From Methanomassiliicoccales archaeon PtaU1.Bin124 (GTDB lineage: Archaea; Thermoplasmatota; Thermoplasmata; Methanomassiliicoccales; UBA472), in contig MVRC01000002.1 in NCBI GenBank assembly GCA_002067865.1, positions 1 to 51,426 of the forward strand: DNA of 51,426 nt, read 5' to 3'. The notes beneath the pieces are model-generated. The model had not been told where the DNA came from, searched no databases, and worked only from the letters and a program-made list of their open reading frames with translations. The first letter of the stretch is position 1. Every line of letters begins with the position of its first letter. This document shows positions 1 to 8,462 of this stretch, in pieces. The translations under genes were made by a program, and so were the position numbers.

Positions 1-906
1 TTCGGCGGTTCGCTGTTCGACCCTGCCTCGAACGCCATGGTGGCCGACGTGGTGGAGCCGTCAAAGAGACTGGAGGCGTACGGTCTTTTGCGCATCGGGC
101 AGAACGTGGGATGGGCGCTGGGTCCGGTCCTGGGCGGCATCGTCAGCATCTGGCTGCCGTTCAGCTGGCTCTTCCTCATCGGCGCGGTGGCAACGGCCAC
201 AGTGTCCGTGCTCCTTTGGCTATATATCGAGGAATCGCTCCGCCAAGGCCAAGAGCGTAGCCGCTTCAAGGTGACCGATCTGGGCAAGGTCACGCACGAT
301 TCGATCTTCATGTTCTACTGCGCGGTCTCGGTGCTGCTGTTCATGAACTTCGGGCAGATGTCCTCCACCTATGCGGTCTACTCGACCGACACGCTCGGCA
401 TGACCGAGGCGGAGGTCGCCCTGCTTTGGTCCTGGAACGGCATCATGGTCATCTTCATGCAGATGCCCATCTCCCGCTGGATATCCAAGTATCGCATGAC
501 CACCATCATCTCCACCGGGTCGATGTTCTATGCGCTGGGATGGGGCATGGTCGGCCTGGCCGGGGCATTTCATCTGCTCTCCCCCTGGACCTTCACCTTC
601 CTGTTCGTCAACATGACCATCGTCACGATGGGCGAGATGTTCGTCTCCCCTGCCTCGATGAACCTCGTGGCCAGCATTTCCCCGGAGAACGAGAGGGGAC
701 GTTACATGGGGGTGTTCGGCCTGGCCTCCTCGCTTGGCTTCAGCCTTGGCCCGTTCACTGCCGGTCTCGTATTGGACAACCTCGCCGGACAGGACATCCT
801 GATGTGGGTGACGATCGGCCTGTTCGGAGTGATGGCGGCCATCGGATACCAGTTCCTCGGCCGCATATTAGGCAAAGAACGCGACAGCTCGGTTTCAAAG
901 GCGTGA
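1..906 (+). CDS. MFS transporter, 5'-truncated by window edge
   Basis: C-terminal two thirds of a 12-TM major facilitator superfamily permease. The frame is open from base 1 (FGGSLFDPASNAMVADVV...). Alignment by eye to the next gene puts base 1 near residue 119 of that protein, so about 118 residues lie outside the window. Successive hydrophobic helices and the loop PASNAMVADVVEP, matching PANNAMVADVVEP in the neighbour, support the family. The substrate cannot be told; the closest general resemblance is to multidrug/sugar efflux-type MFS proteins. The stop codon TGA (904-906) abuts the GTG of the next gene, so the two are probably co-transcribed. Family is sure; function is unknown. Confidence 0.9.
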   Translation, partial: FGGSLFDPASNAMVADVVEPSKRLEAYGLLRIGQNVGWALGPVLGGIVSIWLPFSWLFLIGAVATATVSVLLWLYIEESLRQGQERSRFKVTDLGKVTHDSIFMFYCAVSVLLFMNFGQMSSTYAVYSTDTLGMTEAEVALLWSWNGIMVIFMQMPISRWISKYRMTTIISTGSMFYALGWGMVGLAGAFHLLSPWTFTFLFVNMTIVTMGEMFVSPASMNLVASISPENERGRYMGVFGLASSLGFSLGPFTAGLVLDNLAGQDILMWVTIGLFGVMAAIGYQFLGRILGKERDSSVSKA

Positions 907-2115
907 GTGAACATGGCGCGTTTCATGTTCAAGGGCTACGACCATCGCATCTGGGTGCTGTTCTTCTCCATCCTCATAGACGGAACAGGTTACAGCATCA
1001 TCAGTCCGTTCCTTGCCATCTACATGCATGACAACCTGGGCATGAGCATGGCCGCAGTGGGCGTCGTGTTCCTGGTAGGTGGTATAGCCAGTGCCGTCGG
1101 TAACCTGGTCGGTGGTATCGCATCGGACAAGCTGGGCCGCAAGGGCGTCATGACCTATTCCATGCTGGCAAGGACATTGAGCTTCCTCGGGCTAGCGGTT
1201 CTGATAGCGGTCCAGCCGGACATGCTGTTGATCACCATCGTGCTATGCGGAACGTTCTTCTTCGGCGGAGTGTTCTCTCCGGCCAACAATGCCATGGTGG
1301 CCGACGTCGTCGAACCGGCCAGGCGCCTGGAGGCATATGGCCTGCTGAGGGTGGCATGGAACCTGGGGTTCGCCATCGGGCCTGCCATCGGCGGCGTGAT
1401 GCTGCTCTATTCGTTCTTCCTGACGTTCCTCACCTCGGCGCTCATCTCACTGGTGGCGGCATTGATGGTCGGGCTGATGCTGACCGAGTCTTGGACACCG
1501 AAACCGCAGGAGAAGAGGACCAGCTTGTTCAGGGAGATCAAGAACGTGAAGCTGGTGTTCCTCCTCTTCTGCCTGGCCTGCATCCCCATGTTCATCATGT
1601 CCGGACAGTTCGCGACCACCTATTCGGTGTATGCCAACGAGAGGGTCGGGATCGACACCTTCACCATCGGCCTGGTGTTCGGATTGAACGGACTCATGGT
1701 AGTTCTCATGCAGATGCCTCTGGCCAGGTGGTTAGAGCCATGGAACAAGTATCTTGCCATGGCCTTGGGCACGGCCATTTACACCATCGGTTACTTCATG
1801 GTCGGTTTGGTCTTCGACGGCCTTACGCTCGGTCTAAGCATGTTCGTCATCACCATCGGGGAGATGGTCGTCGTCCCGGTGTCCACCGACCTGAGCGTAT
1901 CGATGGCCACCGAGGATGAGAAGGGAAAATACCTGGGGGTCTTCGGGCTCATCACTTCGGTAGGCTGGTTCGGTTCCACCCTGATAGGGGGCGTTCTGTA
2001 CGACGTCATCAGCGTAGGCTGGTTGTTGTGGAGCGCGATCTCCTTGCTCGGGGTCGTCACCCTATTGGCCCTTCTGCCCCTGTGGCTACGGAACAGGTCC
2101 CCGACCGACATCTGA
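907..2115 (+). CDS. MFS transporter, full-length paralog of the upstream gene
   Basis: 402-residue integral membrane permease of the major facilitator superfamily. About 12 hydrophobic segments are visible. The loop 2-3 motif A appears as GGIASDKLGRKG near residues 69-80, and PANNAMVADVVEPARRLEAYGLLR follows around 125-148. It is a close paralog of the truncated gene just upstream, with identical stretches such as NAMVADVVEP and RLEAYGLLR, so this is a tandem duplication. The start is GTG at 907, directly after the upstream TGA; an in-frame ATG at 913 is equally possible. Substrate unknown. A heteromeric pair or sub-functionalised exporters are possible but not shown. Confidence 0.9.
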   Translation: MNMARFMFKGYDHRIWVLFFSILIDGTGYSIISPFLAIYMHDNLGMSMAAVGVVFLVGGIASAVGNLVGGIASDKLGRKGVMTYSMLARTLSFLGLAVLIAVQPDMLLITIVLCGTFFFGGVFSPANNAMVADVVEPARRLEAYGLLRVAWNLGFAIGPAIGGVMLLYSFFLTFLTSALISLVAALMVGLMLTESWTPKPQEKRTSLFREIKNVKLVFLLFCLACIPMFIMSGQFATTYSVYANERVGIDTFTIGLVFGLNGLMVVLMQMPLARWLEPWNKYLAMALGTAIYTIGYFMVGLVFDGLTLGLSMFVITIGEMVVVPVSTDLSVSMATEDEKGKYLGVFGLITSVGWFGSTLIGGVLYDVISVGWLLWSAISLLGVVTLLALLPLWLRNRSPTDI

Positions 2116-2155
2116 GTGGGAAAATCTTATCTAGGACGGTGCCAGCTATGCAACC

Positions 2156-2896
2156 GTGCGACTGCTGGGCGTGATGACGGAGGATTTTCACTTCTTCTAT
2201 CGGCTGGTGAGGCGTCTCAAGGAGAGGGGCGAGCCGTTCGTCTCGCTGACCTTCCACGACCCTGTGCCGTGGAACGTGACGGTCGTCATTACCACGCTGG
2301 CTGAGAAGGAGAGGGTGCCGTTCAGCCTGGTCGCCGCCCACGAGGACCCTGACATGGCGATCAACATGGCCAAGGCCATGAGGAAGGGCGGAAGCTTCGG
2401 CCAGCTGATCGTCGGCATCGACCCGGGCAGGACGATCGGGGTGGCCATCTTCGGGGATGGCAGATTGCTGCTCACCGAGGAGCTGGGATGCCCCGAAGAG
2501 ACCGCTCGCACGATCTCTCGCCTGACTGAAGGGATCGTTTACGATGAACTTCTGATCAGGATCGGGCATGGGGACCGAACGGTGCGGAACCGCATCATCA
2601 AGAACATCTGGCCATTGGCCGATCGGGTGGAGATCGTGGACGAGACGAACACCACCAGGAACACCGAGAGGCCCGACATCGATGCGGCCATCCTAATATC
2701 GAAATTGGAGGGCGAGCAGATCGACAAGGCCCCCGAGATCCGGCCCACGCCCGGCGAGGTCAGGGAGGTGCAGCGTCAGTCGCGCCTCTGCAGCGAGGGG
2801 CGAGTGACCATCTCCAAGGAGCTGGCCAGCTCTGTGGCCCGAGGAAGGCTGCGCATGGACGAGGCGCTTGAGATACAGAGTCACGTCGACGATTGA
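2156..2896 (+). CDS. RuvX/RuvC-like RNase H-fold protein
   Basis: 246-residue protein with an RNase H-like core. Around residues 86-100 it reads IVGIDPGRTIGVAIFGDG, the first strand with a candidate catalytic Asp (D89). VDETNTT near 161-167 resembles the DERLTT motif of YqgF/RuvX, and PDIDAAIL near 173-180 supplies the C-terminal acidic pair. These are the expected metal-binding acids of RuvC/YqgF nucleases. About 85 residues precede the core and have no motif I recognise. Archaea normally use Hjc for Holliday junctions, so the substrate here is open; COG2433/DUF460 proteins have a similar core but are longer. The GTG start at 2156 follows a TATA-like AATCTTATCTA (near 2123-2133) by about 25 nt, suggesting a leaderless mRNA; GTG 2171 or ATG 2174 are alternatives. 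Confidence 0.65.
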   Translation: MRLLGVMTEDFHFFYRLVRRLKERGEPFVSLTFHDPVPWNVTVVITTLAEKERVPFSLVAAHEDPDMAINMAKAMRKGGSFGQLIVGIDPGRTIGVAIFGDGRLLLTEELGCPEETARTISRLTEGIVYDELLIRIGHGDRTVRNRIIKNIWPLADRVEIVDETNTTRNTERPDIDAAILISKLEGEQIDKAPEIRPTPGEVREVQRQSRLCSEGRVTISKELASSVARGRLRMDEALEIQSHVDD

Positions 2897-4417
2897 TCAG
2901 AACGTGACTCTGCCGAATGAGGGGACCTTGGCCAGCACCATCCCTTCGATGAGCATCGGCTCCAGTTTCTGTGCCAAGGCCTTGGCGTCCGCCAGCTTCG
3001 CCTCATTGTCTGCGTAGATGGTGAACAGCACCTCGCCGGAGTCGACCTTGTTACCGACCTTTTTGTTGAACACCAACCCGGCGCCCTTGTCGTTCGGCGA
3101 ACCCGCCGCCCTGGCGATCTTCACGAAGTCCTTGTTCTTGATCTTGTTGATGTAGCCTGAGCGCTTGGCCAGTATCTCGTAGGTATGCGCCCCGACCTTT
3201 ATGTCGTCGGCCTTGATGTCCGCTTCCCCGCCCTGCGCCGCCACTATCTCGCGGAACTTGGCCAGGGCCTTGCCGCTCTCCAGCATCTCCCTCGCCTTCT
3301 CCTCTCCGCCTCGACCGTTGCCCATGTCGAACAGCATCCCGCTGAGCGTTATCGTCTTCTCTATCACGCTGTTGGGGGTCTTCGCGCCCTCCAGGATGGA
3401 TATGGCCTCCCTTGCCTCAAGCGCAGGACCAATGGCCCGGCCCACAGGCTGGCCGCCGTAGGTGATGGCGCATTCCACTTTGATCCCCAGCTTCTCTCCC
3501 AGCTCGATGAAGTCCTTGGCGTACTGCTTCGCCCCTTCCATCGTCGGCACCTTGGTGCCATCCCCCATCGGGATGTCGATGAGCAGGTAGTCGGCCCCGA
3601 CGGCCTTCTTCTTCGACATGACCGAGGCCAGCAGCTGGGGGTGAGGGTCGATGCCCAGCGGATATTCCGCCTTGATGATCACATCATCGGCCGGAGCCAG
3701 GTTCAACGAGCCGCCCCAGGCCATTACACCTCCCACGCTCTCCGTTATCTGCTTAAGCGTCCTGCTGTCCAGGTCGACGTTGGCGAACACCTCGACGATG
3801 TCCGACGTGCCAGCGGCCGAGCTGATGGCCCTGGAGGAAGTCTTTGGGATGAGGCACCCTGCCGCGGCCATGATCGGGACCACGAGCAAGGTGATCTTGT
3901 TTCCTGGGCATCCGCCAATGCTGTGGAAGTCATACACCGGTCCCTTGTCGAACTTGATCGTTTCTCCAGTCTCCACCATGGCCATGGTCAGATCGGCCGT
4001 CTCCCTGATGTTCATGCCGTTGATCTGCAATGATGTCACGTACGCAGCCAGCTCGATGTTGCTCAGGCTGCGGCTGGCTATGTCCCTTACCAGCGTGTAG
4101 ATCTCATCCTTGCTCAGTTCCAGCCCATCCATCTTCCTCTTGATGCATTCCACGCTCTCCGGCCTGGATGCGGCGAACACATCGATCGTCTCGCCCTCCT
4201 CCGGTCCGACGAACTTGAACGCCTGGCCCAAAAGCCCGATCTCGCCCCGCTTGACGAAGGTGTCGCTGGTGGTGACTATGGCCACGACCCCGCTTCCCTC
4301 GTGGACGATGCGCACCCTGTCCTTCTCCCTCACGCCCAGCCCGGCGGCGTCAGAATCATGCATCAGGGCGGTTATCTCTCCCGTGTCCACATCGATGAAC
4401 TTCGCATTCAGTTTCAT
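2897..4417 (-). CDS. deoA: AMP phosphorylase (archaeal thymidine phosphorylase family)
   Basis: 506-residue enzyme that phosphorolyses AMP (and other NMPs) to ribose-1,5-bisphosphate and free base, the first step of the archaeal AMP pathway. An N-terminal archaeal extension (about 85 residues) precedes the pyrimidine-nucleoside-phosphorylase fold. Family signatures are visible: SLSNIELAAYVTSLQ, the phosphate/substrate loop DFHSIGGCPGNK, and KTSSRAISSAAGTSDIVE. The start at 4417 (MKLNAKFID) gives an ATGA overlap (4414-4417) with the RuBisCO stop; an upstream in-frame start at 4429 is less likely. It is the last gene of the e2b2-rbcL-deoA operon, which fixes its role as AMP phosphorylase rather than thymidine phosphorylase. 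Confidence 0.95.
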   Translation of the reverse strand: MKLNAKFIDVDTGEITALMHDSDAAGLGVREKDRVRIVHEGSGVVAIVTTSDTFVKRGEIGLLGQAFKFVGPEEGETIDVFAASRPESVECIKRKMDGLELSKDEIYTLVRDIASRSLSNIELAAYVTSLQINGMNIRETADLTMAMVETGETIKFDKGPVYDFHSIGGCPGNKITLLVVPIMAAAGCLIPKTSSRAISSAAGTSDIVEVFANVDLDSRTLKQITESVGGVMAWGGSLNLAPADDVIIKAEYPLGIDPHPQLLASVMSKKKAVGADYLLIDIPMGDGTKVPTMEGAKQYAKDFIELGEKLGIKVECAITYGGQPVGRAIGPALEAREAISILEGAKTPNSVIEKTITLSGMLFDMGNGRGGEEKAREMLESGKALAKFREIVAAQGGEADIKADDIKVGAHTYEILAKRSGYINKIKNKDFVKIARAAGSPNDKGAGLVFNKKVGNKVDSGEVLFTIYADNEAKLADAKALAQKLEPMLIEGMVLAKVPSFGRVTF

Positions 4418-5673
4418 GCCGATCCCCACTTTTGCAATGCCTCGCGCAGCTCCACATGGTCCTTAGCATATTCCTCGGCGGTCATGCCCAGGTACCCGGC
4501 CTCGACGGCCTGGGACATGGCCATGGCCCCTCCACGCACCCCTCTCGGATGCCCGGACACACCTCCGCCCGCCTGGCACTGGAGGTCCTTTCCAGCGATA
4601 TGGATGAGCGCCGGGATCATCCCGGGCTGAAGTCCTCCGGAGGCGACCGGCATCACAGGCTTGTATGGCATGTCCTTGGTGAGGCAGACATCGCGATATG
4701 CAAGGTCATGGGTGGCTTCGCCCTTCATCTTACCGACGCCGAACGTACCAATGTGCAAAGCGTCCCCGCCGCACATGCGCACCAGCTTGGCGAACACCTT
4801 CATGCTGATGCCATGGTCCTTGTTGCGGGTCATGGCCGCATGCATGGTGCGGTGCACGTGGACCGGCAGTTTGATGGACGGGTCCTCCGCCAGGACCTGA
4901 ACCGCCCCGAACCCGCAGGTAAGGACGTCGACCATCAGTTGGGTCGCGCCCAGTTCCTGCGCCCTCTCTGCCACCTCCAAGATCTGGTGGCCGTTGGTCG
5001 AGACGTTGATGGCGTGTATCATGATGTGACCGGAGTCCTGCTTCACCCGATCGAGCGCATCGGCGATGGCCACGACCCTCTCCTCCAGAGGGCAGAACTT
5101 CTGGTTGCTGAGCGTCTCATCGTCCTTCCCGTTCGTTAGCCCGCCCATGCCCGCCTCATAAACGTAGGAGGCGGTCTCCTCCGGGCTCAGGCCGATCTTC
5201 GGCTTCACGATGGTACCGACCAGTGGGCGGTCCGGGCGCTTCAGGATGTTCCTGAGCCCTTCCACCCCGAACTTCGGTCCCTTGAACTCCCGCATCATGC
5301 TCTTGGGGAAGATGACGTCCTCCACGCGGACGCCCTCGATGGACTCCAATCCGAAGAGGTTGCCAGCAATGACACTTAGTATCTGCGGCACCCCGCCGAT
5401 GTCGAGGCTGAAGTCCTCCACCGGGAACGCGATCGTCGCCATGTTGTCCTTGATGTCGATGACCTTGCCGCTGCGCTTCAGGAAGTTTTCCTCCTTCAGC
5501 GTGCTGACCTCTGTCCAGGTGCCGGTCGATTGCTCGGTGGCGATGGCCGCGGCAGCCTCCTTCATGCTCATCTGCGAGCTCTTGATCTTGTAGACGCACA
5601 GGACATGGGCGTCCATATCGATCTTCTCTCCCAAATGCAGATACTTCTCGGAATAGCTCTGTGGCGTTGTCAT
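4414..5673 (-). CDS. rbcL: Ribulose-1,5-bisphosphate carboxylase, form III type
   Basis: 419-residue RuBisCO large subunit that carboxylates ribulose-1,5-bisphosphate to two 3-phosphoglycerates in AMP salvage. Active-site elements are present: STGTW near 49-54, GNLFG (N105), VKPKIG (K157, K159), the carbamylated-Lys motif GKDDE (K183, D185, E186), HVHRTMH (272-278), H307, loop 6 FGVGKMKG (K315) and PVASGGLQPG (342-351). The three residues before K183 read TNG, where plant-type enzymes have DFT. All key catalytic residues are kept, so this is not a form IV RuBisCO-like protein. No small subunit is encoded nearby, as expected for form III. It lies 4 nt downstream of e2b2 and overlaps deoA by 4 nt. 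Confidence 0.96.
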   Translation of the reverse strand: MTTPQSYSEKYLHLGEKIDMDAHVLCVYKIKSSQMSMKEAAAAIATEQSTGTWTEVSTLKEENFLKRSGKVIDIKDNMATIAFPVEDFSLDIGGVPQILSVIAGNLFGLESIEGVRVEDVIFPKSMMREFKGPKFGVEGLRNILKRPDRPLVGTIVKPKIGLSPEETASYVYEAGMGGLTNGKDDETLSNQKFCPLEERVVAIADALDRVKQDSGHIMIHAINVSTNGHQILEVAERAQELGATQLMVDVLTCGFGAVQVLAEDPSIKLPVHVHRTMHAAMTRNKDHGISMKVFAKLVRMCGGDALHIGTFGVGKMKGEATHDLAYRDVCLTKDMPYKPVMPVASGGLQPGMIPALIHIAGKDLQCQAGGGVSGHPRGVRGGAMAMSQAVEAGYLGMTAEEYAKDHVELREALQKWGSA

Positions 5674-5677
5674 CTGA

Positions 5678-6601
5678 TCACTCCGTGAAAATATATTCCT
5701 GACCGAACTCCTTCACGATGATCTCATAAGCGGCGTACGGAGGTACGACGCCGAGTTCGGTGATGATCGAATCGATGTACTCCGGAGGGGTAGCATCGAA
5801 GACCGGATTGAAAATTTTGACGCTATCTGGAATCTCGCCAGGCTTCACGATCTCGGACGATCCCCTCTCCTCGATCTTGACCAGCTCCCCGAACATGGTC
5901 TTCGGGGAGAACTTGAACGTCTCGGCGCAGACATAGAAGGGGACGCGCGATTCGTCCGCTGCCAGGGCCACCTGGGACGTGCCGATCTTGTTGATGACCG
6001 CCCCGTTGGAGGCGATGGTATCGGCTCCTACGAAGACCGCGTCCAGGTCCTTCATGATGTGGCGGACCGCCGAATCGATGATGAGCGTGGTCGGGACGCC
6101 GGCCTTGGCCAGGTCGTTCACCGTGAGGATGCCCTGCCTCCACGGCCTGGACTCGGTGGCAAAGACCTGGATGTTCTTGCCTTGCCTGTGCGCAGCGATG
6201 AGACATCCAATGGCCGCCTTGCTGTTGCAGTGGGTCAGGACCTTGGCGCCGTCCGGTATGCGATTGGCGCCGATCCGGGCGATGATGTCGAGCGCCTCCT
6301 TGGAGCGCTTCACGAACTCGTCCGCCCGCCTGACCGTGATGGTGCGCAGGAGGTCGAGGTCGGTCTCCCTGTCGTTGCCCTTCATGACGAACTGCACGCC
6401 GTTCCAGAGGGAGATCGCGGTCGGTCTCGAAGCCACAAGGGTCTGCCTCGCCTCATCCAATGCGTGGAACAGCCCGGCCGCATCCTTCCCTTGATAAGCC
6501 AGCGCCTCGTCCTTCAGCGCCAATGCGGCCTGCCTGGCTATCTCCGCCGCCCCTCTGATCTCCATGCTGCGGATCCTATCCGCCGTCTCCTTGGCCCTCA
6601 T
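5678..6601 (-). CDS. e2b2: Ribose-1,5-bisphosphate isomerase
   Basis: 307-residue eIF2B-alpha/MtnA-family protein that converts ribose-1,5-bisphosphate to ribulose-1,5-bisphosphate, the step linking AMP phosphorylase to RuBisCO. The candidate catalytic Cys is in THCNSKA (C125) and the catalytic Asp in GADTI (D194); their spacing matches the Thermococcus enzyme. ATESRPWRQG (148-157) is a further family signature. Context separates it from translation initiation factor 2B subunits and methylthioribose-1-phosphate isomerase: rbcL follows 4 nt downstream, then deoA. It is the first gene of the operon, read from a TATA-like element about 30-40 nt upstream. Confidence 0.95.
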   Translation of the reverse strand: MRAKETADRIRSMEIRGAAEIARQAALALKDEALAYQGKDAAGLFHALDEARQTLVASRPTAISLWNGVQFVMKGNDRETDLDLLRTITVRRADEFVKRSKEALDIIARIGANRIPDGAKVLTHCNSKAAIGCLIAAHRQGKNIQVFATESRPWRQGILTVNDLAKAGVPTTLIIDSAVRHIMKDLDAVFVGADTIASNGAVINKIGTSQVALAADESRVPFYVCAETFKFSPKTMFGELVKIEERGSSEIVKPGEIPDSVKIFNPVFDATPPEYIDSIITELGVVPPYAAYEIIVKEFGQEYIFTE

Positions 6602-6631
6602 CTTCTCGCGGCACTATTGATAACTCGATTT

Positions 6632-6643
6632 GATAAGTTTATC
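6632..6643 (-). promoter_or_regulatory. Putative promoter/operator of the AMP pathway operon
   Basis: GATAA-GT-TTATC is an AT-rich inverted repeat centred about 37 nt upstream of the e2b2 ATG. The distance fits an archaeal TATA/BRE region. Its dyad symmetry could also serve as an operator. The intergenic space to the convergent polX end is only about 70 nt. Confidence 0.45.
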
Positions 6644-6669
6644 CCCGTCCCTGGATGGAAAAAACGACC

Positions 6670-8382
6670 CTAGGACGAGGTCCATTCGAGGAATGCCCGC
6701 AGACCCTTGGTGTTGAGCACCTGTTCCGGGCCGACCCATCCCCTTCTAGCCATGGCCACGGCATATCTCATGTTGTTCAGGTGGTCTATGCTGTGCGAGT
6801 CGGTGTTGGTGGAGAGCATCACCCCTGCCTCCTTGGCGAAGCGGCACATGCGGTCGCCCAGGTCCATCCTGTCTGGATATGCGTTGACTTCCATGCAGAT
6901 CTTATGGTCCTTGGCAGCCTGAAAGACCTTCTCGTTGCTGAACAGGTATCCCTCCCTCCTTCCCAGTATCCTTCCGGTGGGATGGGCCAGGATGGTGACG
7001 TGCTCGTTGCTCATGGCCGTGACCAGCCGCTCGGTCATCTCCGCCTCTTCCATCTTGAAGCGCGAATGTACCGCGGCGATGACGTAGTCAAGTTCGGCCA
7101 GCAGTTCGTTCGGGTAGTCGAGTCCGCCCTTCTCATCGATCTCCACCTCGGTACCGATGAGGACGCGGAATGGTGCCAGTTGTTCCGATAATCGTTTGGC
7201 CTCGGCGATGTTCTTCCTCAGTCCGTCGGCATCCAGGCCGTTGGCCACCCGCAGGGACGATGAATGGTCGGAGATGCCCAGATACTCGTATCCTTTCGCC
7301 ATGGCCACCCTGGCCAGTTCCTCCATGGTGCTGGCGCCGTCGGTGGCATAGGTGTGGACATGGAGGTCTCCCTTGATGTCCGATAGCGATACCAGCTTCG
7401 GAAGCTGCCCTAGCTGCGAGGCCTGGATCTCTCCGTGGTTCTCCCTGATCTCCGGCGGCATGATGGTCATTCCCAGGGCCCGGTAGATGTCTTCCTCGGT
7501 GGCCGCTGCCACGACCTCTCCGGTGTCCTTCTTGATCAGGCCGTACTCATTGAGCTTCATCCCTCTGTCCAGCGCGATGGTGCGCAGGGCGATGTTATGC
7601 TCCTTTGAACCGGTGAAGTAGAGCAACGCCGCACCGTACGATGATCTGGAGACGACCCTCAGATCGACCTGGGTGCCGCTGCGCAACCTCACCGCGGACC
7701 TGGTCGGGCCCTTGGCCAGAATGGTCTCTACCTCTGGGTACGAGACGAACGAGTCCGACGCCCTTTCCGGTTCGTCCGAACCCACCAGTATGTCGATGTC
7801 ACCGATCGTCTCCCTCATCCTCCTCAGGCTGCCAGCATAATCGACCAGCTCGAACCCGCCCTTTCCCTTGAGGTAATTGACCATGCCAGCGGCGATGGGG
7901 TGCGCGTATCCCAGAAGCATCCTCCCCCGGCTCTCCTCCAGGTACCTGATCCCCTTGAGGATGTTCTCCTCGGTCTTCTCCCCGAAGCCCTTCATGTGGT
8001 GCAGCCGGTGCTGCTCGGCCGCCTGCTTCAGGTCCTGCACGTTGGTGATCTTAAGCTCCTTGTACAACCGCATGACCGTCTTCGGTCCGATCTCCGGCAC
8101 GTCCATCAGCTGCACCAGGCCGGCCGGAAGCTCGGCCTTGAGGTCTTCCAGATACCTGAGGCTACCAGTTTTCAGGATCTCCACGATCTTGCCCTCGATC
8201 GCCTCCCCCACCCCCGGGATCTCCCTCAACCTGCCATGTTCATACTCGTACTGGATGTCCTTGTCCATGGTCTCGATGCTGTGCGCTGCCCGGCGATAGG
8301 CCTGCGGCTTGAACCGTTCCTCCTTCAGCTCCAGGAGGTCGGCGATCTCGTTCAGCATCATGGCCACCTTTTGGTTCAGCAT
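6670..8382 (-). CDS. polX: Family X DNA polymerase with PHP exonuclease domain
   Basis: 570-residue PolX: gap-filling DNA polymerase plus 3'-5' exonuclease/AP endonuclease for base excision repair. Helix-hairpin-helix motifs occur near 53-63 (IPGVGEAIEGK) and 94-102 (DVPEIGPKT). The polymerase palm reads AGSLRRMRETIGDIDIL with D195 and D197, and the third acid is in QVDLRV (D240). The C-terminal PHP domain starts at DLHVHTYATDG (about 339-349) and continues with ISDHSSS, GTEVEID, AAVHSRF, ILAHPTGR and a final TDSHSIDHL, the usual metal-ligand set. Length and order match bacterial and archaeal PolX. It is transcribed divergently from the MBL hydrolase gene. Confidence 0.95.
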   Translation of the reverse strand: MLNQKVAMMLNEIADLLELKEERFKPQAYRRAAHSIETMDKDIQYEYEHGRLREIPGVGEAIEGKIVEILKTGSLRYLEDLKAELPAGLVQLMDVPEIGPKTVMRLYKELKITNVQDLKQAAEQHRLHHMKGFGEKTEENILKGIRYLEESRGRMLLGYAHPIAAGMVNYLKGKGGFELVDYAGSLRRMRETIGDIDILVGSDEPERASDSFVSYPEVETILAKGPTRSAVRLRSGTQVDLRVVSRSSYGAALLYFTGSKEHNIALRTIALDRGMKLNEYGLIKKDTGEVVAAATEEDIYRALGMTIMPPEIRENHGEIQASQLGQLPKLVSLSDIKGDLHVHTYATDGASTMEELARVAMAKGYEYLGISDHSSSLRVANGLDADGLRKNIAEAKRLSEQLAPFRVLIGTEVEIDEKGGLDYPNELLAELDYVIAAVHSRFKMEEAEMTERLVTAMSNEHVTILAHPTGRILGRREGYLFSNEKVFQAAKDHKICMEVNAYPDRMDLGDRMCRFAKEAGVMLSTNTDSHSIDHLNNMRYAVAMARRGWVGPEQVLNTKGLRAFLEWTSS

Positions 8383-8462
8383 GGCGGTTTATCATTGGCT
8401 TAACCGGTATTTCATACACACCGAGGCAAGTCATAAATGGGTCCTGCATCCAATCACCCTCG

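Noticed and set aside
4432-5139. 235-codon plus-strand frame opposite rbcL
   Set aside because: Antisense to an intact RuBisCO gene with complete catalytic motifs. No homology seen.
5678-6601. Translation initiation factor eIF2B subunit as the product
   Set aside because: C125 and D194 with the rbcL and deoA neighbours identify the ribose-1,5-bisphosphate isomerase instead.
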